From: Burkholderiales bacterium
GTDB lineage: Bacteria; Pseudomonadota; Gammaproteobacteria; Burkholderiales; Usitatibacteraceae
Length of the DNA: 14,858 nt
Assembly: GCA_025350945.1 (NCBI GenBank)
Contig: JANXWW010000156.1
Location: 1 to 14,858 of the forward strand
Direction: 5' to 3'
Shown here in pieces: positions 8,001-14,558 of this stretch. Numbering within the stretch: the stretch's first letter is position 1; each line of letters starts with the position of its first letter. Made by a program: the position numbers and the translations under genes. The notes beneath the pieces are model-generated. The model was not told the DNA's origin, searched no databases, and saw nothing but the letters and a program-made list of their open reading frames with translations.

Positions 8001-8200
8001 GATCGCGCAGTCGTTTGAACATTGGCATTTGCGTGATCGGCGAGCTTTGCCGTGGCAAGCAGGATATTGAGCGTTGCATCCTCATCCGCGAGAAACGATT
8101 CGCGCAATGCGGCAAATGCGATTGCGTTATTGGCGACCTCGATTCCGTCGAGGGATGGTGACAAGGCTTCGTTTGGCAATCCATTCAGTAACGCGTTCAT
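5006..8200 (-). CDS. putA: Bifunctional proline dehydrogenase / L-glutamate gamma-semialdehyde dehydrogenase PutA
   Basis: PutA oxidises proline to P5C with FAD, then P5C/glutamate semialdehyde to glutamate with NAD+. The proline dehydrogenase barrel shows ITLDAEE (about 304-310), RLVKGAYWDTEIKRAQ (368-383) and RVYAPVGSHEDLLPYLVRRL (471-490). The aldehyde dehydrogenase part shows ISPWNFP (714-720), FTGGT, AETGGLN with general-base Glu819, SAGQRCSALR with nucleophile Cys853, and EVFGP. The C-terminus ends soon after QPFGGEGLSGTGPKAGGPHY. At 1064 aa it lacks the N-terminal ribbon-helix-helix domain of the 1320-aa E. coli protein, so it should be purely catalytic and not its own repressor. I chose the ATG at 8200, with AGGA about 12 nt upstream. 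The TTG at 8230 would lie at the predicted transcription start. Confidence 0.97.
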   Translation of the reverse strand: MNALLNGLPNEALSPSLDGIEVANNAIAFAALRESFLADEDATLNILLATAKLADHANANVQTTARSLVASVRSRQKQNVGMQSFLTQYDLSTQEGVLLMCVAEALLRIPDAATADKLIKDKFAQGDWNKHLGASDSMLVNAGTWGMMLTGKLVSVNPSSVADVGGWITRLAARAGEPIVRTALRQGMKLMAEQFVMGRDIEEALKRSISEDQKSYRHSFDMLGEGAMTAVDAERYFVAYQNAITTISGYAKSATSVFAAPGISVKLSALHPRYELAHRDRVMAEMLPKVMKLAEMARDGSIGITLDAEETERLEISLDIFATIYADKRFAGYEGLGLAVQAYQKRASHVIDWLTALAQKHGRRIMTRLVKGAYWDTEIKRAQMQGFTNYPVFTRKANTDVSYLACAAKMLAHPDAFYGQFATHNAHTVATIMQRATTDNQFEFQRLHGMGMELYDAVLAHSHKDRTYACRVYAPVGSHEDLLPYLVRRLLENGANSSFVNRIADPDVSIDDVIADPIAACEKNASKANPKLPLPQNLFQNSAVPRVNSSGFSFSDVAATNALREEMAPVLAMNNFIARPLIAGVPMRGVPSNAIDPVHLTKLGVVENADEALLDLSCDIAAKWPGLPGEARAEILDRAADLLEERRGFFIALMAKEAGKTMPDALGEVREAADFCSYYAALCRKHFCAAELLTGPTGESNELMLTGRGVFAAISPWNFPLAIFLGQIAAAFAAGNAVIAKPAEQTPIIAFEAVKLLLDAGMPKDAIALVPGPGETIGARLVTDPRIAGVVFTGGTNTAQAINRALANRVGAIIPFIAETGGLNAMIADSSALPEQVVNDVIASAFNSAGQRCSALRILCVQADIAPRIMTLLKGAMNELRIGDPAKLDTDIGPVIDRDALDMLIAHREKMASTFTKIGQTRLPPEITNGYFFAPCAFEIPAFDTIKSEVFGPILHVYSFAGEKLMEVVDQINASGYGLTLGIHSRIEDTIAAIRVRARVGNVYVNRNQIGAVVGVQPFGGEGLSGTGPKAGGPHYLFRFATERTFTVNTAAAGGNAALIASSE

Positions 8201-8232
8201 GATGGCAAATAATCCTGAAATGATATTCAAGA

Positions 8233-8261
8233 ATTATCGCACTCGTCTATCTGGCTGTGCG
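8233..8261 (-). promoter_or_regulatory. Predicted putA promoter (extended -10)
   Basis: TGC followed by GATAAT (8233-8238) forms an extended -10 element reading toward putA. At 17 nt spacing the -35 position (8256-8261) is CGCACA, 3 of 6. A stronger TTGACG hexamer (8260-8265) is 21 nt away, too far for a classic promoter. Transcription would start near 8226, leaving a short leader to the ATG at 8200. Confidence 0.4.
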
Positions 8262-8278
8262 TCAATTAAAGCAAGCAA

Positions 8279-9415
8279 TCAGAACAACGCACCTTGAACA
8301 GGTTTACCGGGCACCACGAATTGGCTGGTATCAAGCCGCTGAATCTGTCGCCTGCCCTGATTATTTAGATCAAACCGCGTACATGCCTTGGCAAAACGTT
8401 GGCGCAACAGTTCGGCAAAAATACCCTGCCCGGCCATTCGTGTGCCAAAGTTGGGATCATTGTCGCGTCCCCCACGCATTTCCTGCACCCGCGACATGAC
8501 ATGTTCAGCTTTCAGCGGAAAATGCTGCTGCAACCAGTTACGAAATAATTCCTTCAGCTCCCACGGCAAGCGCAGTAAGGTATAGCCCGCCGTGGTGGCA
8601 CCCATTTGCCGACCGGTTTCGAGCAAGTTTTCCATTTCGTGATCGGTAAGAAATGGAATGACCGGAGCCACGTTAATGCCGACGGGAATCCCGGCAGCGG
8701 CGAGCGTTTTAATCGCTTGCATACGCCGCGCGGGTGCAGCAGTGCGTGGCTCCAGATAGCGTGAAATATGATGATCCTGTGTGGTCACCGATAGCGTGAC
8801 GTGAACCAGATTGCGCTCAGCCATCGGCAGCAAAATATCGAGATCGCGCTCAATCAAGGCTGACTTCGTAATCAAACCAACGGGTTGATTGAATTCACTG
8901 GCGATCTGAAGCAATTGGCGCGTGATTTTGTATTCCCGCTCGCAGGGTTGATAGGCATCGGTGTTGATGCCGAGGCTAATCACATCGCAGCGATAGTTTG
9001 GTTTTGATAATTCCGCGCGAAATAATTCGGGGGCGTTTACTTTGGCAAAAATGCGCGTTTCAAAATCGAGGCCGGGTGACAAGCCAAGATAGGCGTGACT
9101 GGGCCGCGCAAAGCAATAAATGCAGCCATGTTCGCAGCCGCGATAAGGGTTTACCGAATAGCGAAATGGAATATCGGGAGAATCGTTTTCGGTAATGATC
9201 GATTTCGCGATTTCGCGAGCGACCACTGTTTTTGGCGGGGCAGGATCTTGACCATCATCATCAGCATGATCAGATGGCGTTTCTTGCCAGCCGTCATCAA
9301 AGGCTTCACGCTGCCATTGCTCAAAGCGCCCTTCGATGTTGAGCGCCGCGCCGCGGCCTTTGAGCGGCTGATCTCGATGAATGCCAATGGCACGGTTAGT
9401 TGCGGGGAGAGACAT
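8279..9415 (-). CDS. PA0069-family radical SAM protein (spore photoproduct lyase-like)
   Basis: This is a predicted radical SAM enzyme; the reaction is unknown. The [4Fe-4S] motif is GCEHGCIYC with Cys94, Cys98 and Cys101. The following FARPSHAYLGLSPG, SLGINTDAYQPCERE and LITKSALIERDLDIL are typical of the PA0069 family, which is related to spore photoproduct lyase. The barrel continues through VPVGINVAPVIPFLTD-like sequence (here IPVGINVAPVIPFLTD). The ATG at 9415 has a near-perfect ribosome site GGAGGT 4-5 nt upstream, giving 378 aa. A TTG at 9469 lies inside the upstream palindrome and is rejected. A LexA-type box at 9443-9462, 27 nt before the start codon, suggests SOS induction. From memory, P. 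aeruginosa PA0069 is itself reported as LexA-controlled, which fits a role in DNA damage response. Confidence 0.92.
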   Translation of the reverse strand: MSLPATNRAIGIHRDQPLKGRGAALNIEGRFEQWQREAFDDGWQETPSDHADDDGQDPAPPKTVVAREIAKSIITENDSPDIPFRYSVNPYRGCEHGCIYCFARPSHAYLGLSPGLDFETRIFAKVNAPELFRAELSKPNYRCDVISLGINTDAYQPCEREYKITRQLLQIASEFNQPVGLITKSALIERDLDILLPMAERNLVHVTLSVTTQDHHISRYLEPRTAAPARRMQAIKTLAAAGIPVGINVAPVIPFLTDHEMENLLETGRQMGATTAGYTLLRLPWELKELFRNWLQQHFPLKAEHVMSRVQEMRGGRDNDPNFGTRMAGQGIFAELLRQRFAKACTRFDLNNQGRRQIQRLDTSQFVVPGKPVQGALF

Positions 9416-9429
9416 ATTCACCTCCAAAC

Positions 9430-9475
9430 AATAAATTGAAGATACTGAATAAATATACAGTATCTTCAATTTATT
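9430..9475. repeat. Perfect 46-bp inverted repeat (18-bp arms) centred on the LexA box
   Basis: The arms AATAAATTGAAGATACTG (9430-9447) and its exact reverse complement (9458-9475) flank a 10-nt AT-only centre. The inner five bases of each arm make the LexA box; the outer thirteen extend the symmetry well beyond what LexA needs. In RNA from the upstream creD gene it would form a strong stem-loop just before the radical SAM ribosome site. No T tract follows on the minus strand, so it is not a canonical terminator. Confidence 0.9.
9443..9462 (-). promoter_or_regulatory. LexA (SOS) box upstream of the radical SAM gene
   Basis: The 20-mer TACTGTATATTTATTCAGTA on the minus strand differs at only two positions from the enterobacterial LexA consensus TACTG-(TA)5-CAGTA. 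The invariant CTG-N10-CAG core is at 9445-9460. It lies 27 nt before the ATG at 9415, the expected place for a repressor site over a promoter. Confidence 0.85.
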
Positions 9476-9496
9476 TGGAAGTGTTTTTTTAATGCA

Positions 9497-10837
9497 TTAC
9501 TCGACGCGACCCAATTTAAACCAGTCAAACTTGCGCGTGACCAGCATCACCACGGCGAGCACTACAAACAAGAGTAATGAGCCCAATACGAGCGCGTTAT
9601 CTTCTGACAGCAATAAGCCGTACAACACGCCATAGAGCGCGGTCAGCGATGCACCAAAAAAAAGGCCGTATTTTGCACCACCAAGCACATGCGAGAGATA
9701 GTAGGCAATGAGTGAAATACACGCCACACTGGCCGAAAGATAGGCAAGTAAAAATGGAATATGCTCAGACAAACTCACTAGCAGCAAAAAGAAAATCGCA
9801 AGTGCGAGACCAACCAGCCCATATTGCAGCGCATGAATGCGCAGACTTTTCATCGTCTCCAACAGAAAAAACGCTGCAAAAGTGAGCACCACAAACAGGA
9901 TACCGTATTTCACCGCACGCTCGGCTTTCAGATAAATATTGACGGGCTCGATGAACGCGACATCAAAGGTTTCAAGCAGTGTTGGCTGTGAGTCAGTACG
10001 AGCGGGTTGCATAACGAGCGCGGCATTTTTGCTGGACAGTTGTGACACCTCCCATTTCGCAACAAAGCCTTTGTCATCAATCTGTTTGGAAGTCGGCAAA
10101 AATCGCCCACCGAAATTAGGATGTGGCCACGCGGCGCGGAGCTGCACTGTGGTCGTTTTTCCCATCGGCGCGATAGATAGCATGCTGGTGCCGGCAATAT
10201 CGAGCTGCATCGTCATGTCGTGCGAATGGGCTTCAGCCGTATCAAGCACGCCAATGCTGGCGTTCAGGCCATCACCCAGTGCCGGCCAGTTTGCGTTGTT
10301 TGATACTTCAATCGTGGCCACATCCCACGTAATCTGCGGCGTGCCGCGCAGGCCGCGAACATCGGACAAGCCAATAGCGACATAGGCTTTGCCAGGAATA
10401 AGTCGTTTGGTAGTGTGCTTCGCATCAATGCCCGTGCCCAAATTAACGGGCACATTGAAATGCGCTTTCCATACACCTTTGGTTTGATACAGCAACGATT
10501 TATAGAGTCCCTTATATTTTTCTTCTATGCCCACGTCACCGTTGTAGTCGAGTATCTCCGGCAAAAATACTGCATGATTATTGGAGTTGCTCCAGTGCGT
10601 TTTCTCGTGCCCTTTGTCGTCGATCGTCACGACTAATTCGCTGACGACGTACGGAACAATCAGCAACGGCCCCGCGATACGCTGCGGCCCGGTCGAGGTG
10701 GTGGCAATAGTTTCTTCAACTTGGCGCTGCAAATGCTGGCGATCAGAAACGACGCCCTGGACGAGCGCGAGAGGAATCCACAGCACCAAAATTAGTAGCA
10801 AGATGATGACAACACGGAGCAATAGAGATTTTTGCAA
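9497..10837 (-). CDS. creD: CreD family inner membrane protein
   Basis: CreD proteins are inner-membrane proteins linked to envelope integrity and beta-lactam or colicin tolerance; their biochemical role is unknown. The layout is typical: one N-terminal membrane helix (about 7-29), a large periplasmic domain (30-310), and about five C-terminal helices (about 311-326, 338-358, 360-381, 388-410, 415-434). The hallmark RIHALQYGLVGLALAIFFLL is present. The length is 446 aa against 450 in E. coli. The start is TTG at 10837, preceded by CGGAAA about 9 nt upstream, a weak site. It follows the VIT-like gene on the same strand by 144 nt. A response regulator/kinase pair is divergent, echoing the creBC-creD association of enterobacteria, although the regulator here is not CreB-like. 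Confidence 0.93.
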   Translation of the reverse strand: MQKSLLLRVVIILLLILVLWIPLALVQGVVSDRQHLQRQVEETIATTSTGPQRIAGPLLIVPYVVSELVVTIDDKGHEKTHWSNSNNHAVFLPEILDYNGDVGIEEKYKGLYKSLLYQTKGVWKAHFNVPVNLGTGIDAKHTTKRLIPGKAYVAIGLSDVRGLRGTPQITWDVATIEVSNNANWPALGDGLNASIGVLDTAEAHSHDMTMQLDIAGTSMLSIAPMGKTTTVQLRAAWPHPNFGGRFLPTSKQIDDKGFVAKWEVSQLSSKNAALVMQPARTDSQPTLLETFDVAFIEPVNIYLKAERAVKYGILFVVLTFAAFFLLETMKSLRIHALQYGLVGLALAIFFLLLVSLSEHIPFLLAYLSASVACISLIAYYLSHVLGGAKYGLFFGASLTALYGVLYGLLLSEDNALVLGSLLLFVVLAVVMLVTRKFDWFKLGRVE

Positions 10838-10876
10838 GGTTATTTCCGATTTATTTTATTGAACAAGTGGCCCAGA

Positions 10877-10913
10877 GGACGCCTGCTGCTTGCTGCCATG
10901 CATGCAGACGTCC
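10877..10913 (-). repeat. Hairpin between the VIT-like gene and creD
   Basis: GGACGTCTGC (10904-10913, minus strand) pairs with GCAGGCGTCC (10877-10886): ten base pairs, one of them a T-G wobble, around a 17-nt loop containing ATGCATG. No T run follows on the minus strand. It is therefore more likely a processing or mRNA-stability element in a bicistronic message than a terminator. Confidence 0.55.
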
Positions 10914-10981
10914 GGCTCCGAGGTTCTTTTTGTGCGTTGTTGTTGCGCTGATGTGTTGATAGGCTGTTACTGCGCTTGCCG

Positions 10982-11923
10982 TCAGCGATTTGCTGTGCGC
11001 GTTTTTGCAAAGGGCGCACCCATTTCCCAGGCAAATTTAATTGTCGCGGCGGGCGCAAGAGACGGCGTAAACCAGGATAAGCCAGCGATGCCTTGTGCGG
11101 ATTCTTCGAGCGTTACATCGATTGGCATGTCGCGCAAATGTTTGGGTTTGGCACCCACCCACTCCACCCAAACAGTGCCGCTCGTCAGATTCGGCTTGAT
11201 TGCAGCAAGCGTTTCGTTTTCCATCGTATTCAGTGCAAGATCAAATTCATGTATTCCATCCTGATGCTGAACGTTGATTGCATAGGTGTATTCGACGACC
11301 ACGGTGTCATTGGGCACTAAGTTCATGATTTGATCCGTGGACAGCGTACCCTCGTCATTCCACATCACAAGTGCATCGTGGCGACTGAATTTGTTTAGCG
11401 CTTGTCGGCTCATGCCCGCAAAATCATCCACGACCATTACTTTTCCGCTCAATATTTTTTGTGGTGTATGCGCCTTGAGCGCGATTAATTTGGCATGCGG
11501 TGGCAGGATCGTTTCGAAAAAAGCGGCTGTTGGGCCATCAGCTGGCATCAGGAAAGTCTGCATGACGCGCACTTCAGCTGTGTTGCCATTGATCTTCACC
11601 AGCCAGTCACGTTCAACGGCATCAACAGGCTCGCGATCACAGCCGCCGCCAATGTATAGGCCGCCTACAGTGGCTTGTGGTGACTGTGTTGATGTTGCGT
11701 TCATCGCTGCATTTTTCTGCAAGACCTCAGCCTCGGCGTTGTTGGAAAGTACCAATGCCAAACCGGCGACGACGACACTGACACCCACGCCCGAGGCTAC
11801 TGCCGCTGCCAACATTTTTAAAAAGTCTCGTGCCGCGAAAGATGGGCTCGCTGACGACGCAGATTGCGCGTTGTTAGCGTTGATCGTTGCTGCCATATTT
11901 GTAGTTGAAGATAGGGTGTTCAT
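10982..11923 (-). CDS. Membrane-anchored protein with a VIT-like domain
   Basis: The function is unknown. The first 33 residues are Ser/Ala/Asn-rich and probably cytoplasmic; residues about 35-60 form one membrane helix; the rest should be periplasmic. Residues about 102-235 look like a VIT (vault/inter-alpha-trypsin inhibitor) domain: a strand pair WLVKINGNTAEVRVMQTF, the PADGPTAAFFETILPPHA turn and, after a charged segment, LVPNDTVVVEYTYAINVQH. That is the order seen in VIT domains of proteobacterial sortase target proteins. Unlike those, there is no VWA domain with a MIDAS motif and no C-terminal LPXTG signal; the protein stops at 313 aa. The ATG at 11923 has a strong ribosome site AAGGAG at 7 nt. 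It is divergent from the two-component genes and probably co-transcribed with creD. The domain call rests on pattern resemblance only. Confidence 0.75.
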   Translation of the reverse strand: MNTLSSTTNMAATINANNAQSASSASPSFAARDFLKMLAAAVASGVGVSVVVAGLALVLSNNAEAEVLQKNAAMNATSTQSPQATVGGLYIGGGCDREPVDAVERDWLVKINGNTAEVRVMQTFLMPADGPTAAFFETILPPHAKLIALKAHTPQKILSGKVMVVDDFAGMSRQALNKFSRHDALVMWNDEGTLSTDQIMNLVPNDTVVVEYTYAINVQHQDGIHEFDLALNTMENETLAAIKPNLTSGTVWVEWVGAKPKHLRDMPIDVTLEESAQGIAGLSWFTPSLAPAATIKFAWEMGAPFAKTRTANR

Positions 11924-12151
11924 GTAGCGCTCCTTATGGCTGAAATAACGTTTCCCCCAGACTTGGTTTTATTGCGCTGGGGATATTGCTATTGAGCGCT
12001 GCAAATAAGACCGATTTGAGGCTGAAGCGGTGGCAGAAATGCGATGGATTGTGGCGAAATAAAGGCATCTGCTTGCATCTTCTGTATGCGTGCGGCGAGT
12101 GAGTTCGGTTACGGTATAGTCAAATTCATTCACAATCCGGAAAAATTTAAT
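11924..12151. promoter_or_regulatory. Divergent control region between the VIT-like gene and the response regulator gene
   Basis: This 228-bp gap must hold the promoters of both transcription units. Toward the regulator, a TATAGT hexamer (12115-12120, 5 of 6 to the -10 consensus) lies 31 nt before the ATG, without a good -35. Toward the VIT-like gene, no convincing promoter was found. There are two near-direct copies of CAGCGC..AAT, one 22 nt after the other on the minus strand (11991-12001 and 11971-11979). A 6-bp inverted pair CCCCAG/CTGGGG (11955-11960 and 11977-11982) overlaps one copy. Confidence 0.4.
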
Positions 12152-12841
12152 ATGCAGAAGCGAATCGCGATAGTGGAAGACGATGCCCTTATTCGGCAAA
12201 ATTACTTTGACGCGCTGACGCGCAGCGGCTATGAGGTGGCCGCGTTTCAATCACGCAGCGAGGCGATGTCGGTGCTGCGGATACGCTTGCCTGATTTGGC
12301 GGTGCTTGATATCGGGCTGGGTGATGAAGCTGACGGCGGGTTCACACTTTGCCGTGAGTTGCGCGCACTGTCAGCAACGCTGCCGATTATTTTTTTGTCC
12401 GCTCGCGACAGCGATATCGATATTGTTTCAGGGCTCAGATTAGGCGCGGATGATTATGTAACCAAGGATGTGAGCATGCCGCATTTGCTGGCGCGCATCG
12501 CTGCACTTTTTCGCAGGCTTGAAGCGCTGCGTCAGCCGACGCGTGCGGAAGATGTGCTGCATCGAGGTGATTTGACGCTTGACATCAATCGTCTTTCGAT
12601 TACGTGGAAAAGTGACGAAGTTGTGTTGACGGTGACAGAGTTTTGGATGATTCACGCGCTCGTGAAATTTCCCGGTCACGTCAAGAATCGTGATCAGTTG
12701 ATGCGGGAAGCTGAGCTTACCGTGGACGATAATACGATTACATCCCACCTGAAACGTATCCGTAAAAAGTTTATTGCGGTGAATGAATCGTTCAATGAAA
12801 TTGAGACTGTTTATGGCATGGGTTATCGGTGGAAAGCGTGA
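12152..12841 (+). CDS. OmpR-type response regulator, PdsR-like (dedicated sortase system type)
   Basis: This is a DNA-binding response regulator of 229 aa. The receiver has the acidic pair Asp10/Asp11, phospho-acceptor Asp53, Ser83 at the switch position and Lys105. The block YVTKDVSMPHLLARIAALFRR replaces the usual K-P-F of OmpR-type receivers. It matches, from memory, the regulators of the proteobacterial dedicated sortase system (TIGR03787), as does VTEFWMIHALVKFPGHVKNR. The winged-helix domain (about 135-229) contains DDNTITSHLKRIRKKF and ends YGMGYRWKA. I chose the ATG at 12152; an upstream in-frame ATG at 12044 adds 36 residues that precede the receiver fold and the predicted -10 box. 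The ribosome site is weak (GGAAAA about 10 nt upstream). The kinase gene follows after 25 nt. Its likely targets are the divergent VIT-like gene and creD. Confidence 0.92.
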   Translation: MQKRIAIVEDDALIRQNYFDALTRSGYEVAAFQSRSEAMSVLRIRLPDLAVLDIGLGDEADGGFTLCRELRALSATLPIIFLSARDSDIDIVSGLRLGADDYVTKDVSMPHLLARIAALFRRLEALRQPTRAEDVLHRGDLTLDINRLSITWKSDEVVLTVTEFWMIHALVKFPGHVKNRDQLMREAELTVDDNTITSHLKRIRKKFIAVNESFNEIETVYGMGYRWKA

Positions 12842-12866
12842 GTTCTTGTGTTGATTTATCTGCCGC

Positions 12867-14558
12867 TTGTCCAAGAAGCGACTTGTTAACCAAGTGAAAA
12901 TCCCCGCTTTTCTTTTCAGCATTCGCGCGAAACTTTTTTTAGTGTCGCTGATTCTGTTGCTGATTCCTCTTATCGGTTTTCGCTTTGTGCAGGAGATGGA
13001 AGGGTATTTGCGCGATGGACAGCAGCAAGTGCTCCTCAGTGCGGCGCGTATTTTGTCTTCTTCATTATCGAATCGGCCGGACTTGATGGGAAGTTCAGTT
13101 ACAAACCAAAGCACAAGAACAGCAGAGGAGCTTGAGCAGCGACGCCTTATTGGTGTTGTCGGTAGTCGCGATCCGGAGCTTGCTGCATCGCTGGGAAAAA
13201 CTTATGAACAATCAGAATCCATTGAGCGTTTGCTCGCTGGTGTTGCAAATGATGGCTCAAGAATTTGGGTGGTGGATTCGCGCATGATAGTGCGAGGGTT
13301 AGAGGGCAATCTGAATGATCGGCCGCCATTAAAAACAGGTGTTGTGGCTGACAAGAAGGGCGTCATTACTTGGTTTCGAGGCATTTATCAGGCGAGCATC
13401 CAGCCGTTACTGGGTACCACCAACCAGGCGAATGTTGGCATGGTTGTTGAAGAGACGGGTAGCGTCACGCGTTCAATCATGGCACAAGTGGATCGGGCAT
13501 TAACCGGGCAGTCAACAGTGGGCATAAGACAGGCACGCGACGGTATGCTGGTGCAATTCGCGACGCAACCAGTTTGGTTGGGCGACGATATTGTTGGCGC
13601 AGTTGTGGTCGAAGAGTCTGATCGCAACAGTCGTTCAATTAAGGTTGCAGGACTTGAAGCTTTGCTGACGATGACGCTAGTGATATTTTTTGTCGGCTTT
13701 GTTGCACTCATGTTTTTTGCGTGGCGGTTGGCGTTTCGGGTACGGCGATTGCAAATGGAAGCAGATCGCGCTATTGATGCACATGGTCGTATTACGGGTG
13801 TTATTTCTGGCGCTACTTCACGAGACGAGATTGGCGTATTGGCTGTTACGCTTGAAGACATTTTAGGGCGCTTGAAGCAGTACAACAGCTACCTCGAACA
13901 AATGGCTGCGCGACTGTCGCATGAGTTGCGTACACCGGTGGCTGTCGTTAGATCATCACTCGATAATTTACGGCTGTCGGCACTTACAGAACCTGATCGG
14001 ATCTATATCAACCGCGCTGATGAGGGCATTAAACGTCTTTCGAATTTAATTTCTCGCATGTCCGAGGCCAGCCAGCTTGAACAGTTTCTGCGCGGTGCGG
14101 AACGTGAATTATTTGATGTCAACGCATTGGTGACGGGTTGCACCGAAGGTTATCGCGCTGCCTACCCACACTGCCGTTTTAATCTGAATAGCGCGGGGAA
14201 ACCTGTGCTTGTATCTGGTATAGCGGACGCAATAGCTCAGCTGCTCGATAAACTGGCCCAAAACGCAATCGATTTTGCTGCTCCAGATTCACCTATTACC
14301 GTTTCGATTGCGCTCCGCGGGCAACGAGCTGTAATCAGCATGGAAAATAAGGGGGCAGTACTGCCTGAGACAGTTTCATCGCAACTCTTTACATCCATGG
14401 TGACGAGTCGCCAAGGCAGTGCGGCACAGGATGGGCACTTGGGCCTCGGTCTCTATATCGTCAAAATCATTGCGGATTTTCATGGAGGCGTTGTTCGGGC
14501 TAACAACTCGGCAGATGCGAGCGGCGTACGATTTGAGCTAGAAATTCCAGTCAGCTAA
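12867..14558 (+). CDS. Sensor histidine kinase partner of the upstream regulator (PdsS-like)
   Basis: This is a membrane sensor kinase. One membrane helix lies at about 20-40, followed by a periplasmic sensor region of about 220 residues (41-262), a second helix (about 263-286), a HAMP-like linker, the dimerisation/phosphoacceptor helix RLSHELRTPVAVVRSSLDNL with His352, then a HATPase domain with an N-box (Asn466 in DKLAQNAIDF) and a G-box HLGLGLYIVK. The entry RAKLFLVSLILLLIPLIGFRFVQEMEGYLRDGQ resembles dedicated-sortase-system kinases (TIGR03785), but those have about 700 residues and a larger sensor part, so this is a short variant. The start is uncertain: TTG 12867 (563 aa) or GTG 12894 (554 aa); neither has a clear ribosome site, which suggests coupling to the regulator. 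It converges with the rRNA operon. Confidence 0.93.
   Translation: MSKKRLVNQVKIPAFLFSIRAKLFLVSLILLLIPLIGFRFVQEMEGYLRDGQQQVLLSAARILSSSLSNRPDLMGSSVTNQSTRTAEELEQRRLIGVVGSRDPELAASLGKTYEQSESIERLLAGVANDGSRIWVVDSRMIVRGLEGNLNDRPPLKTGVVADKKGVITWFRGIYQASIQPLLGTTNQANVGMVVEETGSVTRSIMAQVDRALTGQSTVGIRQARDGMLVQFATQPVWLGDDIVGAVVVEESDRNSRSIKVAGLEALLTMTLVIFFVGFVALMFFAWRLAFRVRRLQMEADRAIDAHGRITGVISGATSRDEIGVLAVTLEDILGRLKQYNSYLEQMAARLSHELRTPVAVVRSSLDNLRLSALTEPDRIYINRADEGIKRLSNLISRMSEASQLEQFLRGAERELFDVNALVTGCTEGYRAAYPHCRFNLNSAGKPVLVSGIADAIAQLLDKLAQNAIDFAAPDSPITVSIALRGQRAVISMENKGAVLPETVSSQLFTSMVTSRQGSAAQDGHLGLGLYIVKIIADFHGGVVRANNSADASGVRFELEIPVS

Noticed and set aside
9476..9490. T7 run after the 46-bp palindrome on the plus strand, as a plus-strand terminator
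   Set aside because: The run is separated from the stem by some 8 nt and no plus-strand gene lies upstream.
11924..12151. CreB-type tandem TTCAC-N6-TTCAC tag near the VIT-creD unit
   Set aside because: Only a single TTCAC is present, and the adjacent regulator is not CreB-like.
12440..13114. 224-codon open frame antisense to the regulator and kinase genes
   Set aside because: Crosses two well-supported genes on the other strand, and the product resembles no known family.
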